Shown: one piece after another, positions 47,607 through 57,040 of the stretch
How positions within the stretch are numbered: the first letter of the stretch is position 1
How the letters are laid out: every line of letters starts with the position of its first letter
Assembly: GCF_900115395.1 (NCBI RefSeq)
Contig: NZ_FOWE01000011.1
Span: 172,730-236,729, forward strand
Length of the DNA stretch: 64,000 bases
Reading direction: 5' to 3'
Source of the DNA: Geodermatophilus obscurus
GTDB taxonomy: Bacteria > Actinomycetota > Actinomycetes > Mycobacteriales > Geodermatophilaceae
Notes under the pieces: model-generated
Seen by the model: only the letters and a program-made list of their open reading frames with translations
Told to the model about the DNA's origin: nothing
Database searches by the model: none
Program-made: the position numbers and the translations under genes

Positions 47607-47925
47607 GGAGCCCGTGCGGCCCTGAGCACGCCTCCGGGATGGCCTCGACGACCGGCGATGTGCGAGTCGGCCGGCTCGACCTCCGGCTACTCCGAGAGCT
47701 CGATATCCGGGCGATGCCGCCCTTCGTCGACGACGGGTCCTGCGCGAGCCACCACGTGCGGCCAGAGCTCCGAGCCCGGCACTGTCAGGCCCGTGAGGCG
47801 CTCCGCCCGGACGGGAATCCGCCCGGGATGTCTCGGACTCTGCCCGTCAGGGACAGGACCGATGGACCACCGCGACGGGACCCCCTGAGGCTGGTCACGT
47901 GCGGCCCGAGTCCTCGGGAGGACGA
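47607..47925. other. 319-bp stretch without a convincing gene
   Basis: Short open frames occur on both strands but none shows a ribosome site plus conserved motifs. A 14-base sequence CTCCGAGAGCTCGA at 47690-47703 repeats the one at 47330-47343, 360 bp apart. The segment may be gene debris; no integrase or transposase sequence is visible. Confidence 0.45.
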
Positions 47926-48627
47926 CTACTGCGGGTCGCGGCCGAGGTCGTCGGAGGTGGAGAACAGTGCCGCGACGACGTAGACGACGAGCGCGACGAA
48001 CGGCGCCACCGCCAGCGCCGGGGTCGAGGACAGCCGCAGCCCGGTGGTGACCTGCGCGCCGACCTCGGCCAGCTCGGCCGCCGACGGGCCGGGAGCGAGC
48101 AGCTCGCCGAGCTGCCAGGCCAGCAGCCCGGCGACGGCGGTGCCCAGCGCCGTCGCGAGCAGGACCGCCACACCCCGGCGCCGGCGCATCGCCCACGCGA
48201 CGCCGCCGGCGAGCAGCCCGAGGCCGGCGAGCACGAGCACCAGCACGGCGTCGTCGGCCACCAGCAGCTCGGCCGAGGGCCGCCCGACGGGGACCGCGCC
48301 GCCCTCGACGACCTCGAACCGGGCGCGCGGGGCCAGCCACACCCACAGCAGGCCGGCGGGCACGCCGCACAGCGCCAGCAGGCACCCCCAGAGGGTGGCG
48401 CCCCGCAGGTCGGTCCGCAGCTCGGCCAGCAGCTGCGCGGCGAGCGGCCGGGCGGGGCCGGCGACGACAGCGGAGCCGGCGACGACAGCGGAGCCGGCGA
48501 CGACGGCGGGGCCGGCCGCGGGGACCGGGAGCGGGCCGTCGGGGACCGGGGCGGGACTGCTCACGGCTCCCAGTGAACCCGCTGCCCCGGGGTCCCCGCT
48601 GCCAGGGGCGCCGCCGTCGCGGCTCAC
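47926..48627 (-). CDS. DUF2567-type membrane protein
   Basis: A 233-residue protein with four hydrophobic helices. After an Ala/Pro/Gly/Val-rich N terminus holding three AVVAGS-like repeats, LWGCLLALCGVPAGLLWVWLAPRARFEVVEGG is the typical DUF2567 start; ELLVADDAVLVLVLAGLGLLAGG and the ALGTAVAGLLAWQLGELLAPGP segment follow. Function unknown. GTG 48627 overlaps the dnaE stop by four bases, so it is translated after dnaE. Confidence 0.78.
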   Translation of the reverse strand: MSRDGGAPGSGDPGAAGSLGAVSSPAPVPDGPLPVPAAGPAVVAGSAVVAGSAVVAGPARPLAAQLLAELRTDLRGATLWGCLLALCGVPAGLLWVWLAPRARFEVVEGGAVPVGRPSAELLVADDAVLVLVLAGLGLLAGGVAWAMRRRRGVAVLLATALGTAVAGLLAWQLGELLAPGPSAAELAEVGAQVTTGLRLSSTPALAVAPFVALVVYVVAALFSTSDDLGRDPQ

Positions 48628-51600
48628 AGCAGGGCGACGCTCGTGGGTCCGAGCAGGGCCTTGATGTCCCCCATGAGCGCGGTGCTCGGGCGCACCCGCA
48701 GCCCCTGGTCCAGCCGCAGCACCGTCTCCCGGCCGCCGTTGACCAGCTTCAGGTGGACCTCGGTGGTGCCGGGGTGGCTGCCCAGCACCTCGCGCAGCCG
48801 CTCGACCACCGGCGGGGTGCAGCGGGCCGCGGCCATGGACACCAGCACCGGCCCCCGCGGGCCCTCGGTGAGCTCGGGGATGGTCACCTCGGACCCGAAC
48901 AGCGAGGGCTGGTCGTCGCGCCGGCTGATCCGTCCCTTGACCACGACGATCTGGTCACGGACGACCTTCTCCGAGACCTCCGCCCACGTCTTGGGGAAGA
49001 ACAGCACCTCGATGCCGGACTCGAGGTCCTCCAGCGTGGCGATCGCCCACGGCGCGCCCTGCTTGTTGGTGCGCGGGGAGACCGCGGTGAGGATGCCGGC
49101 GATGGTGACGTTGGCGCCGTCCTCCACACCGCCGGCGTTGATCTCGGCGATCGGGGTGTCGGCGTTGGCGGCCAGCACGTGCTCGACGCCGTGCAGCGGA
49201 TGGTCGGAGACGTAGAGGCCGAGCATGTCGCGCTCGAACACCAGCCGCTCGGACTTCGACCAGTCCGCCGTCGGGACGGCGATGTCGAGGGCGCCGCTGA
49301 ACGGGTCGTCGGCGGCGCCGTCATCGCCGAAGCTGCCGAACAGGTCGAACTGGCCCTCGGCCTCCTTGCGCTTGAGCGCCATCGCCGAGTCCACCGCCTG
49401 GGCGTGCACGGCCGCGATCCCCTGCCGGGAGTGGCCGAGGGAGTCGAAGGCACCGGCCTTGGCCAGCGACTCGATCACCTTCTTGTTGCAGGCGACCGTG
49501 TCGATCTTGCGCATGAAGTCGGCGAAGTCCTTGAACGCGCCCTTGTCCTCACGGGCCCGCACGATCGACTCGACGACGTTGTGCCCGACGTTGCGCACCG
49601 ACGCCAGGCCGAAGCGGATGTCGGTGCCGACGGCGGTGAAGTCCCACGAGGACTCGTTGACGTCCGGCGGGAGCACCTTGATGCCCATCCGCCGGCACTC
49701 GGCGAGGTAGACCGGACGGCGGTCCTTGTCGTCACCGACGCTGGTGAGCAGGCCCGCCATGTACTCGGCCGGGTAGTTCGCCTTGAGGTAGGCCGTCCAG
49801 TACGAGACGAGGCCGTAGGCGGCCGAGTGGGCCTTGTTGAAGGCGTAGTCGGCGAACGGGACGAGGATGTCCCACAGCGTCTTGACCGCCGCGGCGGAGA
49901 AGCCCCGCTCCTTCATGCCGGCCTCGAAGCCGACGAACTCCGCGTCGAGGACCGACTTCTTCTTCTTGCCCATCGCGCGGCGCAGCAGGTCGGCCTTGCC
50001 GAGGGAGTACCCAGCGACCTTCTGCGCGATGGCCATGACCTGCTCCTGGTACACGATCAGGCCGTACGTGCCGCCCAGGATCTCCTCGAGCGGCTCGGCC
50101 AGCTCGGGGTGGATCGGCGTGATCTCCTGCTGACCGTTCTTGCGCAGCGCGTAGTTGGTGTGCGAGTTCGCACCCATCGGCCCGGGCCGGTAGAGCGCGC
50201 CGACGGCGGAGATGTCCTCGAAGTTGTCCGGCCGCATCAGCCGCAGCAGCGAGCGCATCGGCCCGCCGTCGAACTGGAAGACGCCCAGGGTGTCACCGCG
50301 GGCCAGCAGGTCGTAGGTGGCCTTGTCGGTGAGGTCCTTGCTGATCTCGTCGAGGTCGATCGGCTCCTTGCCGTTGGCCACGATGTTGCGCAGCGCGTCG
50401 TCGATGACCGTGAGGTTGCGCAGGCCCAGGAAGTCCATCTTGAGCAGGCCGAGCGTCTCGCAGGTCGGGTAGTCGAACTGCGTGATGATCGCGCCGTCGG
50501 CCTCGCGCCGCATGATCGGGATCGAGTCGATCAGCGGGTAGCGGCCGATGATGACGCCGGCGGCGTGCACGCCCCACTGGCGCTTCAGCCCCTCGAGCTT
50601 GCGCGCCTGGTCGACCACCTCGGCGGCGCCCGGGTCGGACTCGTAGCGGGCGCGGAACTCCGCGGCCTCCTTGTAGCGCGGGTGGGCCGGGTCGAAGACG
50701 CCCGAGAGCGGGATGCCCTTGCCCATCACGTCCGGCGGCATGAGCTTGGTCAGCTCGTCGCCCACCGAGTAGGGCCGGTCGAGTACCCGTGCGGCGTCCT
50801 TGATCGCGGCCTTGGCCTTGATGGTGCCGTAGGTGACGATCTGGCTGACCCGCTCCTCGCCGTACTTCTGCGAGACGTACTGGATGACCTCCCCGCGGCG
50901 GCGGTCGTCGAAGTCGATGTCGACGTCGGGCATGGAGACGCGCTCGGGGTTGAGGAACCGCTCGAAGATCAGCCCGTGCGCCAGCGGGTCGAGGTCGGTG
51001 ATGCCCATGGCGTAGGCGGCCAGCGACCCGGCGGCCGAGCCGCGGCCGGGACCGACGCGGATACCGGCGTCCTTGGCCCAGTTGATGAAGTCGGCGACCA
51101 CGAGGAAGTACCCCGGGAAGCCCATCTGGCAGATGATCCCGACCTCGTAGTCGGCCTGCTTGCGCACGTGGTCGGGGATGCCGTTCGGGTACCGCTTGTG
51201 CAGCCCCCGCTCGACCTCCTTGACGAACCAGGAGGTCTCGTCCTCCCCCGGCGGCAGGGGGAAGCGCGGCATGAGGTCGGCACCCTCGGTGAAGGAGACC
51301 TCGCACTGCTCGGCGACCAGCAGCGTGTTGTCGCAGGCCTGGCGCAGGTCACCGGTGAACAGCGCGCGCATCTCCGCGGCGCTCTTGAGGTAGTAGCCGT
51401 CGCCGTTGAACTTGAAGCGGTTCGGCTCGTTGAGCCGCGACCCGGTCTGGATGCACAGCAGGGCGTCGTGGGCCTCGGCGTCCTCCTTGTGCGTGTAGTG
51501 GAGGTCGTTGGTGGCCAGCAGCGGGATGCCGAGGTCCTTCGCGATCTCCAGCAGCGCCGGGCGGGTCTTCTGCTCGATGGACAGGCCGTGGTCCATCAGC

Positions 51601-52196
51601 TCGGCGTAGAAGTTCTCCCGCCCGAAGATGTCCTGGAAGTCGGCCGCCGCCTGCCGGGCGCGGTCGTGCTTGCCCGCGCGCAGCCACATGTTGACCTCGC
51701 CGGAGGGGCAGCCGGTGGTGGCGATGAGGCCCTTCCCGTACCGCTCGAGCAGGTCCCGGTCGAACCGGGGCTTGCGGTACTGGCCCTCGAGGCTGGCCAG
51801 CGAGGAGATGCGGAAGAGGTTGTGCATCCCCTCGGTGGTGCGGGCCAGCAGCGTCATGTGCGTGTAGGCGGCCTTGCCGCGGTTGGAGCCGCCGTCGCCC
51901 TCCTCGTCGATCAGCCTGTCGCCGAAGTCGAACGGGGCGCGGTCGAAGCGGGAGCCGGGCGTGTAGTAGCCCTCCATGCCGATGATCGGCTTCACGCCGG
52001 CGCCGAGGGCCTGCTTGTAGAAGTCGTAGGCGCCGAACACGTTGCCGTGGTCGGTCATCGCCAGCGCCGGCATGCCCTGCTCGGCGGCGGCCTTGGTGAC
52101 CTCGGGCAGCTTCGCCGCCCCGTCGAGCATCGAGTACTCGGTGTGGACGTGCAGGTGCACGAACGAGTCGGTGCTCTCGGCGGCTGCGCTGCTCAC
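48624..52196 (-). CDS. dnaE: DNA polymerase III alpha subunit
   Basis: A 1190-residue replicative polymerase. The N-terminal PHP domain keeps its metal histidines (FVHLHVHTEYSMLDGAAKL, ALAMTDHGNVFGAYDFY), as in mycobacterial DnaE1 where PHP proofreads. The palm aspartates are in PDVDIDFDDRRRGEVI, preceded by VGPGRGSAAGSLAAY. YGLIVYQEQVMAIAQKVAGYS and PFADYAFNKAHSAAYGLVSYWTAYLKANYP follow, then the OB domain (VTIAGILTAVSPRTNKQG). GTG 52196 precedes SSAAAESTDSFVHLHVH. About 220 bp upstream hold its promoter. Confidence 0.97.
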   Translation of the reverse strand: MSSAAAESTDSFVHLHVHTEYSMLDGAAKLPEVTKAAAEQGMPALAMTDHGNVFGAYDFYKQALGAGVKPIIGMEGYYTPGSRFDRAPFDFGDRLIDEEGDGGSNRGKAAYTHMTLLARTTEGMHNLFRISSLASLEGQYRKPRFDRDLLERYGKGLIATTGCPSGEVNMWLRAGKHDRARQAAADFQDIFGRENFYAELMDHGLSIEQKTRPALLEIAKDLGIPLLATNDLHYTHKEDAEAHDALLCIQTGSRLNEPNRFKFNGDGYYLKSAAEMRALFTGDLRQACDNTLLVAEQCEVSFTEGADLMPRFPLPPGEDETSWFVKEVERGLHKRYPNGIPDHVRKQADYEVGIICQMGFPGYFLVVADFINWAKDAGIRVGPGRGSAAGSLAAYAMGITDLDPLAHGLIFERFLNPERVSMPDVDIDFDDRRRGEVIQYVSQKYGEERVSQIVTYGTIKAKAAIKDAARVLDRPYSVGDELTKLMPPDVMGKGIPLSGVFDPAHPRYKEAAEFRARYESDPGAAEVVDQARKLEGLKRQWGVHAAGVIIGRYPLIDSIPIMRREADGAIITQFDYPTCETLGLLKMDFLGLRNLTVIDDALRNIVANGKEPIDLDEISKDLTDKATYDLLARGDTLGVFQFDGGPMRSLLRLMRPDNFEDISAVGALYRPGPMGANSHTNYALRKNGQQEITPIHPELAEPLEEILGGTYGLIVYQEQVMAIAQKVAGYSLGKADLLRRAMGKKKKSVLDAEFVGFEAGMKERGFSAAAVKTLWDILVPFADYAFNKAHSAAYGLVSYWTAYLKANYPAEYMAGLLTSVGDDKDRRPVYLAECRRMGIKVLPPDVNESSWDFTAVGTDIRFGLASVRNVGHNVVESIVRAREDKGAFKDFADFMRKIDTVACNKKVIESLAKAGAFDSLGHSRQGIAAVHAQAVDSAMALKRKEAEGQFDLFGSFGDDGAADDPFSGALDIAVPTADWSKSERLVFERDMLGLYVSDHPLHGVEHVLAANADTPIAEINAGGVEDGANVTIAGILTAVSPRTNKQGAPWAIATLEDLESGIEVLFFPKTWAEVSEKVVRDQIVVVKGRISRRDDQPSLFGSEVTIPELTEGPRGPVLVSMAAARCTPPVVERLREVLGSHPGTTEVHLKLVNGGRETVLRLDQGLRVRPSTALMGDIKALLGPTSVALL

Positions 52197-52419
52197 GGCG
52201 GTGCGGTGCTCCTCACGGGTCGTGCTGGCCCGGCCGGATGGTGCTCCGGCGGGCGACCGGCGGGGAAGACCGGGCGGCGTGGTGCGGAGGTCCGGACGGG
52301 CCCGGGCCGGTCCTCCCGATCCTCGCACCGGGGACGTTCTACGCCGAGGGTCTGACAGGACGTGTCTCGGCCCGGAGGGCCGACCGCGTCACAGTCCCCC
52401 GGTCGTCACGGCGCGGCCG

Positions 52420-52863
52420 TCACAGGGCGCGGCGCATCGTCACGTGCACGATGCCCGCCTCCACGTACTCGTCGCCGACGGCGGTGTAGCCGGCGCGCTC
52501 GTAGAAGCCCCGGGCACCGACCTGGGCGTGCAGCTCCACCTCGGTCAGGCCGCGCTCGCGGGCCCGGCGGTGCAGCTCGGCCAGCACCGCGGCGCCGTAC
52601 CCGCCGCCGCGGGCGGACGCGTCCACCGCCATCCGGCCGATCACCGCCCGCCCGTCGCGCTCCAGCAGCCGGCCGGTGGCCACCACCCGGCCGGCCAGCT
52701 CACCGCCCAGGCCCCGGGCCACGGCGTGGACGGCGGTGGCGTCGGCGGCGTCCTGCTCGACCTCCGGCGGCACCCCCTGCTCCTCGACGAAGACCCGGGT
52801 GCGCAGCGCCACCACCTCCGGCCAGTCCGCGGCGGTCGCGAGCGACGCGGACGGCCGGCTCAC
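52420..52863 (-). CDS. GNAT-family acetyltransferase, ElaA-like
   Basis: A 147-residue GNAT protein. LRTRVFVEEQGVPPEVEQD is the ElaA-type N-terminal block; VIGRMAVDASARGGGYGAAVLAELHRRARERG holds the acetyl-CoA loop (RGGGYG); YERAGYTAVGDEYVEAGIVHVTM ends it. GTG 52863 overlaps the stop of the CPBP gene. Acceptor unknown. Confidence 0.88.
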   Translation of the reverse strand: MSRPSASLATAADWPEVVALRTRVFVEEQGVPPEVEQDAADATAVHAVARGLGGELAGRVVATGRLLERDGRAVIGRMAVDASARGGGYGAAVLAELHRRARERGLTEVELHAQVGARGFYERAGYTAVGDEYVEAGIVHVTMRRAL

Positions 52864-53684
52864 GCGGGCGCTCCGCCGGCGGGGTGCCGGCCGGGCAGCG
52901 GCCCCGGCTGCCCGCCGGGCAGCGCCGAGGCCGGCACCAGGAGGAAGCGCAGGTCGACGGCGGCGTGCAGCAGCACGGGCAGCAGCAGCGAGCCGGTCTC
53001 CAGGTACAGCGCGGCGAACAGCCCGCCGAGGACGCCGGTGAGCACGACGCCGGGCAGGCCCTGGTAGGCGTGCGCCAGGCCGAAGGCGACCGCCCCGACG
53101 GCGACCAGCACGACCGTCGGCAGGTCCCCGCCGACCGCGGCGACGACGGCGAGGAAGAACCCGCGGTAGAGCCACTCCTCGCAGACGCCGGCCGTCACGC
53201 CGACCACCGAGAACAGCCGCCGCTCCGCCGGCGAGCGCGGCAGCAGGGCCAGCGTCGCGTGCCCCGGCGGCTCCGCGTGCCGCCCGGCGCCCGGCGGCGG
53301 TCCGGGTGGCGGCACCGCGCGGGCCAGCGCACCGGAGCGCAGCGCCCGCACCGAGGCCAGGGAGAACACGACCACCAGCACGGTCGCCGTCCCGGTCACC
53401 GGGCCGGGCAGGCCGGTGGGCCAGGACAGCCCGACGGCCGCGGCGTCGACCCCCGGGGCGGCCAGCCACAGGACGAGGGCCAGCAGCGCCAGGCCCCACT
53501 CGAGGACCAGCAGCCGCCGGTAGAAGGAGCGCCGGGCCGCGGGGTCGGTGCGCAGCCGGCCCTCGAAGCGCCGGTGCAGCACGTGCCCGACCAGCGGCTC
53601 GCCGGCCACCAGGTACACCGCGACCACCACGGCCGACAGCGCGGCGGGGCCGAACGCGTCGAGGGAGGCGGGCAGCTCGGTCAC
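52860..53684 (-). CDS. CPBP-family intramembrane glutamic protease
   Basis: A 274-residue membrane protein with about seven or eight hydrophobic helices. The CPBP (Abi) motifs are intact: the glutamate pair and Arg in CEEWLYRGFFLA, His in VAFGLAHAYQGLPGV, and the third motif LLLPVLLHAAVDLRF. Relatives process prenylated or other membrane substrates, or protect against bacteriocins. The C terminus is Pro/Gly-rich. GTG start at 53684, 19 bases downstream of the pseudouridine synthase stop. Confidence 0.88.
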   Translation of the reverse strand: MTELPASLDAFGPAALSAVVVAVYLVAGEPLVGHVLHRRFEGRLRTDPAARRSFYRRLLVLEWGLALLALVLWLAAPGVDAAAVGLSWPTGLPGPVTGTATVLVVVFSLASVRALRSGALARAVPPPGPPPGAGRHAEPPGHATLALLPRSPAERRLFSVVGVTAGVCEEWLYRGFFLAVVAAVGGDLPTVVLVAVGAVAFGLAHAYQGLPGVVLTGVLGGLFAALYLETGSLLLPVLLHAAVDLRFLLVPASALPGGQPGPLPGRHPAGGAPA

Positions 53685-53703
53685 GGGTGGCGCACCGCCG
53701 GCG

Positions 53704-54639
53704 TCAGGACTCGGCGCGCAGGATCGCCAGTGCCCCCGCGAGGTCGGCCGGGTAGGCGCTGGTGAACTCGACCCAGTGCCCGTCGGCGGGGTGGGCGAAG
53801 CCGAGGCGGACCGCGTGCAGCCACTGCCGGGACACGCCGAGCCGGGCGGCCAGCGTGGGGTCCGCGCCGTAGGTCGTGTCGCCGACGCAGGGGTGGCGCA
53901 GCGCGGAGAAGTGCACGCGGATCTGGTGGGTGCGGCCGGTCTCGAGGTGGATGTCGACCAGGCTGGCGGCCGCGAAGGCCTCGATGACCTCGTAGTGGGT
54001 GACCGACGGGCGCCCGCCGGTGACGACGGCGAACCGCCAGTCGTGCCGGGGGTGGCGGTCGATGGGCGCGTCGATGGTGCCGCGGGAGGGGTCGGGGTGG
54101 CCCTGCACCAGTGCGTGGTAGCCCTTGTCGACGGTGCGCTCCTTGAACGCCGCCTTGAGCACCGAGTACGCGCGCTCGCTCTTGGCGACCACCATCAGGC
54201 CGGTCGTGGCGGCGTCGAGGCGGTGCACGACCCCCTGCCGCTCGGCCGCGCCGGAGGTCGAGATGCGGTAGCCGGCCGCGGCCAGCCCGCCGACGACCGT
54301 GGGCCCGTCCCAGCCGGGGCTGGGGTGCGCGGCGACGCCGACCGGCTTGTCGACGACCACGACGTCGTCGTCGTCGTGGACGACGGTGAGGCCGGGGACG
54401 GGCTCGGGGGCGGGCGGCTCGCCGGGCGGCGGGGGCAGCTCGACCTCCAGCCAGCTGCCGCCGGTGAGCCGGTCGCCCTTGCCGCGGACCCGGCCGTCGA
54501 CCCACACCCGCTCGGCGTCGGCGAGCTCGGCGGCCACGGCGCGGGAGAGGCCGAACAACCGGGCCAGGCCCTGGTCGACGCGCTGGCCCTCCAGCCCGTC
54601 GGGCACCGGGAGCGCACGGTGCGGACCGGGAGAGCTCAC
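53704..54639 (-). CDS. RluA-family pseudouridine synthase
   Basis: A 311-residue RNA-modifying enzyme. The N-terminal S4 domain ([31 protein letters not shown], with small variations) is followed by the catalytic Asp motif [44 protein letters not shown] is the RluA/RluD RNA-binding signature. Member of the RluD group by architecture; exact rRNA target not decided. It is 17 bases after lspA in the same direction, the usual lspA-rluD pairing. Confidence 0.93.
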   Translation of the reverse strand: MSSPGPHRALPVPDGLEGQRVDQGLARLFGLSRAVAAELADAERVWVDGRVRGKGDRLTGGSWLEVELPPPPGEPPAPEPVPGLTVVHDDDDVVVVDKPVGVAAHPSPGWDGPTVVGGLAAAGYRISTSGAAERQGVVHRLDAATTGLMVVAKSERAYSVLKAAFKERTVDKGYHALVQGHPDPSRGTIDAPIDRHPRHDWRFAVVTGGRPSVTHYEVIEAFAAASLVDIHLETGRTHQIRVHFSALRHPCVGDTTYGADPTLAARLGVSRQWLHAVRLGFAHPADGHWVEFTSAYPADLAGALAILRAES

Positions 54640-54656
54640 GGTGTCATCGTGTCAGG

Positions 54657-55244
54657 TCAGTCGTGCGGGACGGCGCCGGAGTCGGGACCGGCACCGCGGT
54701 CCCGGGCGCGCGTCCCGTCGAACTCGACGCCGCGCAGGGCGAGGTAGGCGCCGAGCACGCCGCCGCAGACGATCGCCGAGTCGGCGACGTTGAAGATCGG
54801 GTAGACCTCGCCGTCCGGGGCGAACACCGACACGAAGTCGACGACGCCGCCGCGCAGGAACCCGGGGTCGCGGAACACCCGGTCGACGAGGTTGCCCAGC
54901 GCCCCGCCGAGCACCAGCCCCAGCGCCACCGCCCAGCCCGTGGAGGCCAGCCGCCGCGCCGTCCGCACGATGACGACGGCCACCGTGGCGGCGATGAGGG
55001 TGAACACCACGGTGAAGCCCTCGGCCAGGGAGAAGGCGGCGCCGGTGTTGCGGGCCTGGGTGAGGTAGACCAGCCCGCCGAGCAGGCGGATGTTCTCGCC
55101 GCGGTCGATGGTGGCGACGACGAGCAGCTTGGTGGCCAGGTCGGCGAGCAGGACCAGCGCGGCGAGGGTCAGCAGCAGCCGCGTGCGCGGCCGGCGCACC
55201 GGCGGCGCCGCGGGCGCGGCGGCGTCCTCGGGCTGCTCGCTCAG
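54657..55244 (-). CDS. lspA: Lipoprotein signal peptidase II, probable CTG start
   Basis: About 195 residues. Four helices carry the family marks: ADLATKLLVV with the first conserved Asp/Lys, TQARNTGAAFSLA, the catalytic Asp in GALGNLVDRVFRDPGFLRGGVVDF, and the second catalytic Asp in FNVADSAIVCGG. It cleaves diacylglyceryl prolipoproteins made by Lgt. No ATG or GTG lies at the expected start. CTG 55244 has GGAGA five bases upstream and begins a plausible N-terminal tail (SEQPEDAAAPAA); a GTG at 55199 would give a start at RRPRTRLLL without a ribosome site. Confidence 0.92.
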   Translation of the reverse strand: MSEQPEDAAAPAAPPVRRPRTRLLLTLAALVLLADLATKLLVVATIDRGENIRLLGGLVYLTQARNTGAAFSLAEGFTVVFTLIAATVAVVIVRTARRLASTGWAVALGLVLGGALGNLVDRVFRDPGFLRGGVVDFVSVFAPDGEVYPIFNVADSAIVCGGVLGAYLALRGVEFDGTRARDRGAGPDSGAVPHD

Positions 55245-55492
55245 CGCGTCTCCTCGTGGGTGCAGCGGTGGGTGGGGCGGGGGCCGACGACGCGACGATA
55301 GCCGCGCGTCCCGGGCTCCCCCGACCCGCCGCGCGGCGCTCCCCCGGGAACCGTTCCGGACCGGTACCGGTGCTCGGCCGTGTCGGAGGTCGTGCTGGGG
55401 TAGACGAATCTCACACCCCGCCGAGGGCGTGTTCACCCGCCGTTCGGCCGATCTTGGGGGGTGGCGCACGTCCCCCCTGCAGGAAGGCAGTC

Positions 55493-56986
55493 GTGTCCAG
55501 CGACCTCGGTTCAGCCACCGACCCCGACGTGGTGCTCGTCGGCGGCGGCATCATGAGCGCGACCCTCGCGTCGCTGCTGGGTGTCGTCGCGCCCGAGTGG
55601 ACCGTCACCCTGTTCGAGTCCGCGGCCGACGTCGCCGGGGAGAGCTCGGACGCGTGGAACAACGCCGGCACCGGGCACGCCGCGCTGTGCGAGCTCAACT
55701 ACACGCCCCAGGGCCCCGACGGGCGGGTCGACACCGCCAAGGCCCGCACGATCAACGAGCAGTTCCAGGTGTCCCGGCAGTTCTGGTCGCACCTGGTGCG
55801 GACCGGCCTGACCGGCTCGCCCAAGGAGTTCATCTCCCCCGTCCCGCACGTCGGCTTCGTGACCGGCGAGCAGGGCCGGGCCTACATGTGCGCCCGGCAC
55901 GCCGCGCTGTCGGCCGAGCCGCTGTTCGCCGGGCTGGAGTACACCGACTCCGCCGACGAGCTCGCCGGCTGGGCGCCGCTGGTCATGGACGGCCGCGACC
56001 CGCAGCAGGTCGTGGCCGCCACCCGCGCCGTGTCCGGCACCGACGTCAACTTCGGCGCGCTCACCCGGCTGCTGCTCGCCCAGGGCGAGGAGCGCGGGGT
56101 GCAGGTGCACACCGGTCAGCGGGTCACCGACCTCGACCGCCTCGACGACGGCCGCTGGAAGGTCACCGTCACCGACCGGCGTACCGGCGAGGAGCGCTGC
56201 GTCCGCACCCGCTTCGTGTTCGTCGGCGCCGGCGGCGGCGCGCTGCCGCTGCTGCAGAAGGCCGCCATCCCCGAGATCCGCGGCTTCGGCGGCTTCCCGG
56301 TCAGCGGCCTGTTCCTCCGCACCCGGTCGCCGGAGCTGGTCACCCGTCACCAGGCGAAGGTCTACGGCCAGGCCGCCGTCGGCGCCCCGCCGATGTCGGT
56401 GCCGCACCTGGACCTGCGCCTGGTCGACGGCGAGTACTCCCTGCTGTTCGGTCCCTACGCGGGCTTCTCGCCGAAGTTCCTCAAGGCGGGCTCGGTGTTC
56501 GACCTCCCGCTGTCGGTGAAGGCGGACAACCTCGGCTCGATGCTGGGCGTGGCGCGCACCGAGCTCGCGCTGACCAGGTACCTGGTCACGGAGCTGCTGC
56601 AGTCGCGCAGCGCCCGGCACCGCACGCTGACGGAGTTCGTGCCCCAGGCCGAGCAGGCCGACTGGGACATGGTCACCGCCGGCCAGCGGGTGCAGGTCAT
56701 CAAGCGCGACCCCCGGAGCGGCAGGGGCGTGCTGCAGTTCGGCACCGAGCTGATCGTGGGGTCCGACGGCTCGATCGCCGGCCTGCTGGGCGCCTCCCCC
56801 GGCGCCTCGACGGCGGTCTCGGCGATGCTCTCGCTGGTCGAGCGGGCGTTCCCCGACCGCGTCGCCGCCGCCCGCCCGGCGCTGGAGGACGCCATCCCGT
56901 CCTACGGGCGCGACCTGTCCTCCGACCCGGCGCTGCTGGCCGCCGTCCGCGCCGACACGATGCAGGTCCTCGAGCTCAACGGCTGA
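55493..56986 (+). CDS. mqo: Malate:quinone oxidoreductase
   Basis: A 497-residue membrane-associated FAD enzyme oxidising malate to oxaloacetate and passing electrons to quinone. PDVVLVGGGIMSATLASLLGVVAPEW is the FAD motif; AWNNAGTGHAALCELNYTP, NEQFQVSRQFWSHLV, FGALTRLLLAQ and FLKAGSVFDLPLSVKADNL are Mqo-specific. GTG 55493 has AGGAAGG seven bases upstream. A G6/C6 hairpin at 55456-55477 lies in the leader and may tune expression. The divergent gap to lspA is about 250 bp and holds nothing else I can name. Confidence 0.95.
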   Translation: MSSDLGSATDPDVVLVGGGIMSATLASLLGVVAPEWTVTLFESAADVAGESSDAWNNAGTGHAALCELNYTPQGPDGRVDTAKARTINEQFQVSRQFWSHLVRTGLTGSPKEFISPVPHVGFVTGEQGRAYMCARHAALSAEPLFAGLEYTDSADELAGWAPLVMDGRDPQQVVAATRAVSGTDVNFGALTRLLLAQGEERGVQVHTGQRVTDLDRLDDGRWKVTVTDRRTGEERCVRTRFVFVGAGGGALPLLQKAAIPEIRGFGGFPVSGLFLRTRSPELVTRHQAKVYGQAAVGAPPMSVPHLDLRLVDGEYSLLFGPYAGFSPKFLKAGSVFDLPLSVKADNLGSMLGVARTELALTRYLVTELLQSRSARHRTLTEFVPQAEQADWDMVTAGQRVQVIKRDPRSGRGVLQFGTELIVGSDGSIAGLLGASPGASTAVSAMLSLVERAFPDRVAAARPALEDAIPSYGRDLSSDPALLAAVRADTMQVLELNG

Positions 56987-56992
56987 CCCCTC

Positions 56993-57037
56993 GTGCAGTT
57001 CCGCGGATGTGCACGGCGCACGTCCGCGGAAGTGCAC
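56993..57037. terminator. Hairpin between mqo and the AbiEi/DUF559-type gene
   Basis: Arms 56993-57012 and 57018-57037 pair over 20 bases with one wobble and one mismatch around a five-base loop; each arm contains TCCGCGGA next to GTGCA-type ends. The two flanking genes converge here. A related hairpin lies at 57979-58004, at the other end of the same gene. Confidence 0.75.
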
Positions 57038-57040
57038 GGG

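Noticed and set aside
47658..47888. A 76-codon plus-strand frame and an opposing minus-strand frame
   Set aside because: Neither has a ribosome site, conserved motif or the usual third-position GC pattern; treated as debris.
48573..52355. A 1,260-codon open frame on the plus strand opposite dnaE
   Set aside because: It mirrors dnaE codon positions, is rich in Arg/Gly/Val/Asp without any domain motif, and arises from high third-position GC. dnaE itself is unmistakable.
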